DNA from: Candidatus Doudnabacteria bacterium
GTDB lineage: Bacteria > Patescibacteriota > Doudnabacteria > UBA920
Length of the DNA: 11,132 nucleotides
Direction of reading: 5' to 3'
Assembly (NCBI GenBank): GCA_023245915.1
Contig: JAHFJK010000034.1
Location: 1 to 11,132, forward strand
The stretch's first letter is position 1. Every line of letters starts with the position of its first letter. The notes below the pieces were generated by a model. The model ran no database searches and was not told the DNA's origin. It was given only the letters and a program-made list of their open reading frames with translations. Made by a program: the position numbers and the translations under genes. Shown piece after piece: positions 1 to 4,712 of this stretch.

Positions 1-10
1 GAGGGATTTT

Positions 11-295
11 TTAATCCTCTACCGGATTACCTTTCATAGTTGTGGCAAATTTAATGTCGCGGTGTTTGTTGGTTATCCAAACCGGGATGACGCTCCAAAA
101 ATGCTTTTGCCCATTTTCTCCAATCTGCCGGATGATTACTTTAATTTTTCTCGCTTCCAAAATTCCAATAATGCCCCAATATTTTACCACTTTTGATTCA
201 TCGGTAATTTTTTTAAACTTTTTAACCCTAAATTCCTGAATGGTCTGGTCCGTCTCTTGGTAAATTGTAGCCAACTTAATAAGTTTTACCGCCAA
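11..295 (-). CDS. Hypothetical basic protein, 94 aa, 5' end uncertain
   Basis: I do not recognise this protein with confidence. It is small, basic and soluble-looking. The second half has alternating hydrophobic strands around 'KVIIRQIG', 'KHFWSVIPVW' and 'DIKFATTMKGNP', which looks like a small beta-sheet domain, possibly of the RelE/Barnase/EndoU-like nuclease type, but that is only an impression. The first usable start is TTG at 295. Coding-like sequence continues upstream in the same frame (residues such as RKERDKQEQIARFKLL) to an in-frame TGA at 374-376, with no ATG, GTG or TTG. The annotated protein may therefore be the 3' part of a longer gene whose start was lost or frameshifted. It is downstream of, and co-directional with, the TrmB-like regulator. 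Confidence 0.55.
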   Translation of the reverse strand: MAVKLIKLATIYQETDQTIQEFRVKKFKKITDESKVVKYWGIIGILEARKIKVIIRQIGENGQKHFWSVIPVWITNKHRDIKFATTMKGNPVED

Positions 296-360
296 AGGTA
301 AAAGTTTAAATCTGGCAATTTGTTCCTGTTTATCCCTCTCTTTGCGATTACCTTTAAAAA

Positions 361-399
361 TTAATTGCTTCCGTCAAAGATTACAAGATTTTTAGACAT
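361..399 (-). pseudogene. Truncated NYN-like start fragment (12 codons)
   Basis: Read on the minus strand from an ATG at 399, the sequence encodes MSKNLVIFDGSN and then stops at TAA (361-363). A hydrophobic strand followed by DGSN or DGTN is how many NYN/PIN-like nuclease genes begin, with the Asp as a catalytic metal ligand. The stop comes immediately after this motif, and the frame of the downstream hypothetical protein takes over at once. This could be the start of the downstream gene broken by a frameshift, a remnant left by a deletion, or chance. Confidence 0.3.
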
Positions 400-425
400 T
401 TTGGTTTATAAATTGGCATTAAAAG

Positions 426-453
426 CCCTTGGATCCTGTTACAGAGCCAAGGG
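426..453 (-). terminator. Possible terminator of the trmB-like gene
   Basis: On the minus strand CCCTTGG pairs with CCAAGGG, with an inner CTG/CAG pairing around a TAA loop, followed by a short CTTTT. It lies about 40 bases after the stop of the TrmB-like gene. The U tract is short, so termination would be modest; it could instead be a leader structure of the following fragment. Confidence 0.4.
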
Positions 454-460
454 GAGGTTA

Positions 461-477
461 GCTAATACTATATTAGC
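461..477. repeat. 7-bp inverted repeat GCTAATA-cta-TATTAGC
   Basis: A perfect 7+3+7 inverted repeat immediately after the TrmB-like gene. It is AT-rich with no U tract, so more likely a protein-binding site or small hairpin than a terminator. Confidence 0.35.
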
Positions 478-494
478 AAATCGGCCATTGGCTG

Positions 495-1220
495 TCAAGC
501 GCCGTCCAAACTTTTTGCTAACTTCCATCTTTGCTCAAACAATTCATCCATAAAATTAGCATAAGGGCCGTATTCAAAGCGCATCCCTATAGCTTCCTGG
601 ATATTTTTTGGATCGTACGAAGTAAAATAAACCACTTTATGGTCAAAAATAAAAATTCTGGCTTCCATATTAGGATAGTATTTGACTTCTATGCCGGCTT
701 TTTTACAGGTATATAAACTTTGAGGCGAAACTTCTTTCATGTTTTGAACTAACCACCTGACTTTTACTCCCCTTTCCACCGCCTGTTTGGTTACCAAAAA
801 GGTTTCTGCGGGCACATTTAATCCCGAAGCAATTAAATTTATACTCTCTTTGGTTTGCCTGGTATCTTTTTGTGTCAGCTGTAAAATATCTTTTCGTTTT
901 TGGATGAAGATCAACTTTAATAATTTATGCCTGCCCAAAACTTTTTTACTTCCAAAATTATCAACAAAATTTTGCCGCATTACTGAAGCAATCATATCCA
1001 AACTTTCTGATGTTGGCCTTGCAACAAATTTTGCAGGATAAGTTGATAATTCTTGCACCAGCCCTAGCTCAAGCAAGCCTTTGATGGCCCGGTAAACCGC
1101 ATTAGGAAAAATTTTCAATTCCTTGCCAATTTCTTTTGCAGTTTTAGCACCGTGTTTTTCTAACACGCGATAAATCTCCGCTGCCTGCGGGGGTATAGCT
1201 TTTAGCAAAAAATTGGTCAT
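495..1220 (-). CDS. TrmB-family transcriptional regulator
   Basis: Cytoplasmic DNA-binding regulator of the TrmB type, a family first known as sugar-responsive regulators in archaea and also found in bacteria. Residues about 10-66 form a winged helix: an AAEIYRVLEKHG helix, TAKEIGKELKI, then recognition-helix-like residues PNAVYRAIKGLLELGLVQ and a wing leading to the family-typical 'FVARP' segment. After a basic, probably coiled linker (about 90-125), the C-terminal half (about 130-240) resembles the phospholipase-D-like sensor fold of TrmB proteins, with strands such as VKVRWLVQN, IEVKYYP, ARIFIFDHKVVYFTS and ending in an aromatic FEQRWKLAKS helix. There is no Shine-Dalgarno at the ATG. The gene is divergent from the secreted-protein gene at 1301, across an intergenic inverted repeat, so it may control that gene and itself. 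The effector cannot be told from sequence. Confidence 0.85.
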   Translation of the reverse strand: MTNFLLKAIPPQAAEIYRVLEKHGAKTAKEIGKELKIFPNAVYRAIKGLLELGLVQELSTYPAKFVARPTSESLDMIASVMRQNFVDNFGSKKVLGRHKLLKLIFIQKRKDILQLTQKDTRQTKESINLIASGLNVPAETFLVTKQAVERGVKVRWLVQNMKEVSPQSLYTCKKAGIEVKYYPNMEARIFIFDHKVVYFTSYDPKNIQEAIGMRFEYGPYANFMDELFEQRWKLAKSLDGA

Positions 1221-1226
1221 AAACTC

Positions 1227-1250
1227 ATTTTAACATATTTTGGTTAAAAT
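1227..1250. promoter_or_regulatory. Inverted repeat in the trmB divergent promoter region
   Basis: ATTTTAAC and GTTAAAAT form a perfect 8-bp inverted repeat separated by 8 bp, between the two divergent start codons. It overlaps the plausible -35 of the rightward promoter and the AT-rich stretch expected to be the -10 of the leftward one. This is the obvious candidate operator for the adjacent TrmB-like protein. Confidence 0.5.
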
Positions 1251-1267
1251 TGAAAGATTATTATAAT
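1240..1267 (+). promoter_or_regulatory. Predicted promoter of the secreted-protein gene
   Basis: TTGGTT (1240-1245) and a consensus TATAAT (1262-1267) are separated by 16 bp, placing the start of transcription near 1274 and giving a leader of about 27 bases that contains a strong ribosome binding site. Confidence 0.55.
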
Positions 1268-1289
1268 TGCTTGTTCTACTACAAACCTG

Positions 1290-1295
1290 AGGAGG
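1290..1295 (+). promoter_or_regulatory. Strong Shine-Dalgarno AGGAGG
   Basis: A full AGGAGG lies 5 bases before ATG 1301 and decides that start over the in-frame upstream codon at 1250. It is the only consensus ribosome binding site in the window; the neighbouring genes have none. Confidence 0.8.
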
Positions 1296-1300
1296 CCCGA

Positions 1301-1921
1301 ATGAAAACAATGAAAACTATATGTCTACTGGCCGTTTTTTTGTCTAATCCTATAGTGGCCACAACACAAAGCCACTTGAAAACAGAAACTGAAGCCGGCA
1401 CAGACGGAAAGGGTAATTCCTATCTATCGCAGTATGTCTTCTACAACAAGGATATGGACGGCAGAAAACTGGGGTTATCAGCCTCGGCAAGATATTCTAA
1501 CGCTGAAAAAAGCTTGCACCGATGGGAATTCGCTTTTGGCCCCAATTGGCATTCCAAAAAAGCGTCATTTGACTCTTATTTTGGAGGGACAACGGACGGC
1601 AAACTTATGCTTGCGACAGCAGGTAGCATGAGCTTACCAAAGGGACTTGCTTTTGTTGGAATCTCCGATCCAAAATTTCCAGTAAAACAATTTCCAAGCC
1701 TTGGCACATGGTACAGCATTGTCTGGATAGGGCGTGGCCACTACCAATTTCGTTGGGAAGGGCTTCGTATCAAAAAATCGGGCCTAGTCTTTGGTAGAGT
1801 TGGTCCGGAACTGCGACACAATCTCGCATCCAAAAAGATCGAGATATATGTCAACCCATACTACGATATTGCCAATAGAAAAAGAGCGTTCGTGGCTGGG
1901 ATCCGGACAACACTAAAGTGA
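1301..1921 (+). CDS. Secreted beta-strand-rich protein of unknown function
   Basis: The 206-residue product starts with a clear signal peptide: MKTMKT basic end, hydrophobic ICLLAVFL core, and probable cleavage after residue 20 (Pro-Ile-Val-Ala). The mature part is rich in Gly, Ser and aromatic residues with alternating hydrophobic/polar strands (LGLSASARYS, HRWEFAFGPNW, SFDSYFGG, TWYSIVWIGRGHYQFRWEG, GLVFGRVGPELRH, IEIYVNPYYD, AFVAGIRTTLK). That pattern suggests a small beta-barrel or jelly roll, possibly outer-membrane-like, but no family is recognised. The C-terminal residue is Lys, not the Phe/Tyr usual for classical outer-membrane barrels. The gene has its own promoter, a consensus Shine-Dalgarno and a perfect terminator, and seems more GC-rich than its neighbours. 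These traits are consistent with acquisition from another lineage. The divergent TrmB-like gene is its likely regulator. Confidence 0.75.
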   Translation: MKTMKTICLLAVFLSNPIVATTQSHLKTETEAGTDGKGNSYLSQYVFYNKDMDGRKLGLSASARYSNAEKSLHRWEFAFGPNWHSKKASFDSYFGGTTDGKLMLATAGSMSLPKGLAFVGISDPKFPVKQFPSLGTWYSIVWIGRGHYQFRWEGLRIKKSGLVFGRVGPELRHNLASKKIEIYVNPYYDIANRKRAFVAGIRTTLK

Positions 1922-1937
1922 TATCCACTTAGCACTT

Positions 1938-1976
1938 GCCAGCACCGATATGCGCGTCGGTGCTGGCTTTTTTTTT
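1938..1976 (+). terminator. Rho-independent terminator
   Basis: A perfect 11-bp stem, GCCAGCACCGA (1938-1948) with TCGGTGCTGGC (1957-1967), and an 8-base loop are followed by nine T residues. It starts 17 bases after the stop of the secreted-protein gene, making that gene a single transcription unit. Confidence 0.92.
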
Positions 1977-1983
1977 GCCAAGA

Positions 1984-2011
1984 TTGACAGAATTTAAAAG
2001 GCGGGTAATAA
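1984..2011 (+). promoter_or_regulatory. Promoter of the RHH/RelE toxin-antitoxin operon
   Basis: Consensus TTGACA (1984-1989), a 16-bp spacer and TAATAA (2006-2011). Transcription would start near 2018, inside the adjoining operator, with a leader of roughly 20 bases and no Shine-Dalgarno before ATG 2041. Confidence 0.6.
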
Positions 2012-2013
2012 TT

Positions 2014-2032
2014 AGTATTATTAAGTAATACT
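2014..2032. promoter_or_regulatory. Operator palindrome of the RHH/RelE operon
   Basis: AGTATTA and TAATACT form a perfect 7-bp inverted repeat around TTAAG, directly after the -10 and over the expected transcription start. Antitoxins of type II modules normally repress their own promoter by binding such sites. The right half (AAGTAATAC) recurs exactly in the VapBC operator of this window. Confidence 0.6.
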
Positions 2033-2040
2033 CAAAATAT

Positions 2041-2322
2041 ATGAGGACCACCAAAATAATGACAATTTCCATGCCCCCGGAAATTGCGGAGCAGCTGGAA
2101 AGTTACAGGAAAAAAAATAATTTTACCAAATCCGAACTGGTAAGGCACGCGCTCCGCGGACTTTTCTACAGCCAGTTTCCGGTTTACAAACCGACCAAGA
2201 CGGAAATCAGGGCGATTGAAGCAGGGCGCAGGCAAATAGCCAAAGGTAATTTTATAACCTTAGAACAACTTCATGCCAAACTGGAACGTAAAAATTTCAA
2301 AAAAAGCAGAAAAACAATTTAA
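2041..2322 (+). CDS. Ribbon-helix-helix (CopG/MetJ-type) antitoxin
   Basis: Antitoxin and autorepressor of the downstream RelE-like toxin. Residues about 3-50 fit the ribbon-helix-helix fold: the DNA-contacting strand TKIMTISM, PPEIAEQLESYRKKNN helix, the family turn 'FTKSELVRHAL' and the second helix running into RGLFY. Dimers of this fold insert the paired beta strands in the DNA major groove. Residues about 55-93 are charged and probably the toxin-neutralising tail. The start at 2041 gives the usual 'MRTTK.(M/V)TIS(M/L)PPE' beginning of the family; an internal ATG at 2059 is less likely. The last 50 bases overlap the toxin gene in another frame, the usual coupling for such pairs. Confidence 0.85.
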   Translation: MRTTKIMTISMPPEIAEQLESYRKKNNFTKSELVRHALRGLFYSQFPVYKPTKTEIRAIEAGRRQIAKGNFITLEQLHAKLERKNFKKSRKTI

Positions 2323-2533
2323 TAGTTTTCCTGCTAAAGACCAGAGGCTCATTTTAAAAATTTTAGATGCGATGGCAGTGTATCCTTTTGGTGGCGATTT
2401 AGTCCGTTTACGCAATGAGCGTTCCGAATGGCGAAGGCGGGTCGGCAATTACAGAATATTTTTTGACGTTTATAGTCAAATTAAAGTTGTTGACGTTGTG
2501 GGAATTGAGAGACGTACGTCCAACACTTATTAA
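2273..2533 (+). CDS. RelE/ParE-superfamily toxin
   Basis: An 86-residue toxin of the RelE/ParE superfamily, probably an mRNA interferase working at the ribosome, although ParE-type gyrase toxins share the fold. Visible hallmarks are the N-terminal strand WNVKISKKAEKQF, the paired helices around FPAKDQRLILKILDAM, the basic strand WRRRVGNYRIFFDV (53-66), and a C-terminal strand ending in the family-typical IERRTSNTY. The Arg cluster and terminal Tyr match RelE members better than ParE. ATG 2273 lies inside the antitoxin gene, so translation depends on the antitoxin message. The stop is followed at once by a strong terminator. Confidence 0.85.
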   Translation: MPNWNVKISKKAEKQFNSFPAKDQRLILKILDAMAVYPFGGDLVRLRNERSEWRRRVGNYRIFFDVYSQIKVVDVVGIERRTSNTY

Positions 2534-2543
2534 GAGCTATTTC

Positions 2544-2587
2544 AAAACCCCGCTCCTCCGCCAGTTGGCGGAGAAGCGGGGTTTTTT
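2544..2587. terminator. Strong bidirectional terminator after the toxin gene
   Basis: AAAACCCCGCT, one C/A mismatch, and CTCCGCC pair across an AGTT loop with GGCGGAG...AGCGGGGTTTT, followed by six T (2582-2587). The A run on the left becomes a T run on the other strand, so it could also terminate leftward transcription of the hsp20 gene. The MITE-like element begins just after its T tract. Confidence 0.85.
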
Positions 2588-2588
2588 G
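2581..2588. repeat. Left 8-bp target-site duplication GTTTTTTG
   Basis: GTTTTTTG directly abuts the left terminal inverted repeat and is repeated exactly at 2791-2798. It includes the terminator's T tract, so its low complexity weakens the evidence somewhat. Confidence 0.6.
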
Positions 2589-2790
2589 GGATCATACGCA
2601 ATTTGGCTGGAGTGGTGTATTAATAAATTGCGGTAGTTTGTCATCCCGGAATTTTTCAGGGCTGTGAAAAATATCCGGGATCCAATAAATAAGCCATGTT
2701 CTGGATCCCGGATAGCTTTTCGGATGCACTCAAAGCTTCCGGGATGACAGCAATAAACCAAGTTTAGTCCCCCTAAATTGCGTATGATCC
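2589..2790. mobile_element. 202-bp non-coding MITE-like element
   Basis: The ends are GGATCATACGCAATTT (2589-2604) and its exact complement AAATTGCGTATGATCC (2775-2790), a perfect 16-bp terminal inverted repeat beginning with GG. Identical 8-bp direct repeats (GTTTTTTG) flank both sides, as expected of a transposase-generated duplication. There is no substantial open reading frame inside; the core is a nested palindrome (2639-2749). This is the architecture of a miniature inverted-repeat transposable element mobilised in trans. GG ends and 8-bp duplications occur in IS families such as IS1595, ISL3 and IS6, but I cannot assign a parent. The insertion lies in the tail of the toxin operon terminator. 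Confidence 0.75.
2639..2749. repeat. Nested palindromic core, potential cruciform
   Basis: Outer arms TGTCATCCCGGAA (2639-2651) and TTCCGGGATGACA (2737-2749) are a perfect 13-bp inverted repeat; inner arms ATCCGGGATCCA (2673-2684) and TGGATCCCGGAT (2702-2713) are a perfect 12-bp pair. Each side also folds alone: CCCGGA-ATTTTTCA with TGAAAAAT-A-TCCGGG, and CCCGGA-TAGCTTT with AAAGCT-TCCGGG, each with one bulge. The motif TCATCCCGGA resembles interspersed repeats seen in many bacterial genomes. Confidence 0.8.
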
Positions 2791-2798
2791 GTTTTTTG
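2791..2798. repeat. Right 8-bp target-site duplication GTTTTTTG
   Basis: An exact copy of 2581-2588 abutting the right terminal inverted repeat. Removing one copy and the element restores a continuous T tract followed by TTTCAGCG. Confidence 0.6.
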
Positions 2799-2802
2799 TT
2801 TC

Positions 2803-2841
2803 AGCGTAGGATCAGCGTACTTATCCGCGTATAATCAGCGG
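2803..2841. repeat. Imperfect tandem repeat, period about 11-12 bp
   Basis: CAGCGTAGGAT, CAGCGTACTTAT, CCGCGTATAAT and CAGCG follow each other just beyond the hsp20 stop. The units share the core (A)(C/T)CAGCGTA or CCGCGTA. Similar AATCAGCG/ATCCGCG strings are seen as spacer repeats in other bacteria; no function is evident. Confidence 0.5.
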
Positions 2842-2842
2842 T

Positions 2843-3397
2843 TCACATGCCTTTCACTTTCACCTTCTTGGTCTTCGCTTTCGCGGCTTTGGGGATTATT
2901 ACCGTTAAAATCCCGTCTTTCAAGTCCGCTTCAATGCTTTCGCTTTCAATGTCCACCGGGATAATTACCGAACGGGAAAAGTTGCCCCAGTAGCATTCCT
3001 GATAAAAATAATCATCGCCCATGACACTTTCTTCCTTTTTGCGGCTGCCTTTTATGGTTACCATATCATTAGCCACAGTAATGTCTATATCTTCCGGCCG
3101 CACGCCGGCAATGGTGGATTTAATTATGACATTGTCTTTGGTCTGGTACATGTCAATATTAAGCTGGCCTTCAAAATCGCTCATCCACTCTTCCCCTTCC
3201 TTAGGGCTTTGTTTTGGCGCCGCGACCTCCTCCACTTCCAACTCCCGTTCTTCTATCGCCGCCTCTTCTTCCGAATCCAGCTCTTCGGCTTCAGCGCCGT
3301 CATCCATTTGTGAAACAGCCACTGCTGCCGGAGCGTCATCTACCACACTCCCCCCCATAATCTTGCCAAAAAATGATGTTTTCTCTTTTTTTGCCAT
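2843..3397 (-). CDS. Hsp20 / alpha-crystallin small heat-shock protein
   Basis: ATP-independent holdase chaperone of the cytoplasm that binds unfolding proteins in oligomers. From ATG 3397 the protein has 184 residues; an upstream in-frame ATG at 3442 would overlap the promoter and is not preferred. Residues 1-75 are disordered and very acidic (EAEELDSEEEAAIEE), unusual for the family and perhaps a solubilising arm. The alpha-crystallin domain spans about 76-170: LNIDMYQTKDNVIIKSTIAG, the PEDIDITV strand, VTIKGSRK, the YWGNFSRSVIIP segment and the diagnostic DGILTVIIPK near the end. The basic tail lacks the usual I-x-I/V oligomerisation motif. A sigma70-like promoter lies upstream; no CIRCE element is seen. 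Confidence 0.92.
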   Translation of the reverse strand: MAKKEKTSFFGKIMGGSVVDDAPAAVAVSQMDDGAEAEELDSEEEAAIEERELEVEEVAAPKQSPKEGEEWMSDFEGQLNIDMYQTKDNVIIKSTIAGVRPEDIDITVANDMVTIKGSRKKEESVMGDDYFYQECYWGNFSRSVIIPVDIESESIEADLKDGILTVIIPKAAKAKTKKVKVKGM

Positions 3398-3431
3398 AAG
3401 CTTTCTTTTAGTTGATGTAATAAGTAATTCA

Positions 3432-3460
3432 ATGATAAACAATAAACTTTAATCCGTCAA
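3432..3460 (-). promoter_or_regulatory. Predicted hsp20 promoter
   Basis: On the minus strand TTGACG (3455-3460) and TATCAT (3432-3437) are separated by 17 bp. Transcription would start near 3425, about 28 bases before ATG 3397. AGAAAG just before the ATG may serve as a weak ribosome binding site. Confidence 0.55.
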
Positions 3461-3535
3461 CTAGCTAAATTTAGAGAAACCTTAGATGAAACACAACCAA
3501 GATTATTTCAATTCTTGTTGATTTTTTGCCTCACT

Positions 3536-4624
3536 TCAAGCCTTCAGGCTTACAGCTTTTACAACCTCTTGCTCCCTGTTAAACAGCTCTTGCAAGTAAG
3601 TATTGTTAATTAATTGCTTTTTAAACCAGCCGGTTTCAAGTTCGGCCATTGCACTCTCAAAAACATCTGCCGTTTGATTCATAATTAGACGCCTGCTTAG
3701 GAGATAGTCGGAATTATGGCGTTCTCCTCCCGGCAACTCATGGGTAATTAAGATTGGCAAATAAAAACGCAGCGCCTCTGAAACCGACAGCGCGCCGGGT
3801 TTGGTAAGAAAAATGTCGGCAATGGCGTAGAGTTCATCCATTGGGGAATGGAAACCCAAAATTGTTGCGCTGGTGTGTGTAAATTTTTGGTGTAGCTTTT
3901 CAAAAGCTGCTTTATTTCTACCGCAGACCGCAATGACTCTAATATTCGGTTTTTGTGACAGACGCTGAATTAAATTTTCATCTATGCCGCTGCCCAAAGA
4001 GCCGCTGGCAATTAAAACTACTTTTTGACTGCTTTGGATGTTAAATTTATTTTTTACGGCTTGAGCATCTACTTCCACTTTGGGCTTTAAGGTCAGGCCA
4101 CAAACAAAAATCTTATGAGCTGATATCCTTAATTTAACCATTTCCTGTTTTTGCTCCTCAATGTTGGCCAAAAAAAAGTCAGCTTGCCCATAAACCCAAT
4201 AAGGATGAAAATGAAAATCGCTAAAAGCTATGCCAAATTTACCTTTATATAGATTGTGCTGTTTCAAATACGCCATTACTCCTGAAGCCGTAACTTGGGT
4301 AGTAATAACAACGTCCGGACTCAACTTATTTATTAGCTCCAAAGTTTTTTGATGATGTTTGCGGGCCACTTTTATCCTCAAAGGCAAAGTTAAATCTGCA
4401 AATAGCTTGCTGTCGTAAAGCCATTTCCAAAGCAAGGGTAATTTAAGCATTAAAAATTCATTTACCTTAGTACCTCTCTTGGCTAATTTACCTTCTTCTA
4501 CTTGATGGGCATCGTAAAGTTTTACGTCAAAGCCAGCTTTCTTTAAATGCCAGCCAATATTCTCGGCTATGCTCTTATGGCCAATGGTTACGGAAGTATA
4601 GAGAATTAAAATTTTTCTTGTCAT
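3536..4624 (-). CDS. MGDG synthase/UgtP-like glycosyltransferase (GT28, GT-B fold)
   Basis: Probably transfers a sugar from a nucleotide donor to a membrane lipid such as diacylglycerol, acting at the inner face of the membrane; relatives are plant/bacterial MGDG synthases and Bacillus UgtP. The N-terminal half starts with a Rossmann strand KILILYTSVTIGHKSIA (4-20), where the GH pair sits at the glycine-rich acceptor loop; VVITTQVTASGV (105-116) and SDFHFHPYW (135-143) match the family 'TD..xH..W' segment. The C-terminal donor-binding half shows VVLIASGSLGSGI (202-214), LGFHSPMDELYAIADIFLTKPGALSVSEAL (256-285) and LPGGERHNSDYLL (297-309), the UDP-sugar site of GT28 enzymes. There is no signal peptide or membrane segment. 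MurG shares the fold, but the KPGALSVSEAL and PGGERHN forms fit the UgtP/MGDG group better. Acceptor and sugar are not determined. Confidence 0.8.
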   Translation of the reverse strand: MTRKILILYTSVTIGHKSIAENIGWHLKKAGFDVKLYDAHQVEEGKLAKRGTKVNEFLMLKLPLLWKWLYDSKLFADLTLPLRIKVARKHHQKTLELINKLSPDVVITTQVTASGVMAYLKQHNLYKGKFGIAFSDFHFHPYWVYGQADFFLANIEEQKQEMVKLRISAHKIFVCGLTLKPKVEVDAQAVKNKFNIQSSQKVVLIASGSLGSGIDENLIQRLSQKPNIRVIAVCGRNKAAFEKLHQKFTHTSATILGFHSPMDELYAIADIFLTKPGALSVSEALRFYLPILITHELPGGERHNSDYLLSRRLIMNQTADVFESAMAELETGWFKKQLINNTYLQELFNREQEVVKAVSLKA

Positions 4625-4628
4625 AGCG

Positions 4629-4666
4629 AGAAAATATTATTCGACTTTATGGAGAAGATATTTTCT
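4629..4666. repeat. 9-bp inverted repeat upstream of the glycosyltransferase
   Basis: AGAAAATAT (4629-4637) and ATATTTTCT (4658-4666) are exact inverted copies 20 bp apart, immediately before the glycosyltransferase ATG. In the transcript this could be a leader hairpin near the start codon; as DNA it could be an operator. No Shine-Dalgarno is present. Confidence 0.35.
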
Positions 4667-4712
4667 TTAATCGCGATAGGTTCTCCACAAGGTCAAACAC
4701 TATTAAACGATA

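Noticed and set aside
2589..2842. Possible CRISPR or tandem array between relE and hsp20
   Set aside because: The repeats are inverted and nested or only 11-12 bp long, without regular unique spacers; no cas gene is near.
3021..3452. Plus-strand 143-codon frame, serine-rich
   Set aside because: It is the antisense shadow of the acidic Hsp20 arm; its Ser/Ala runs follow from complementing Glu/Asp codons.
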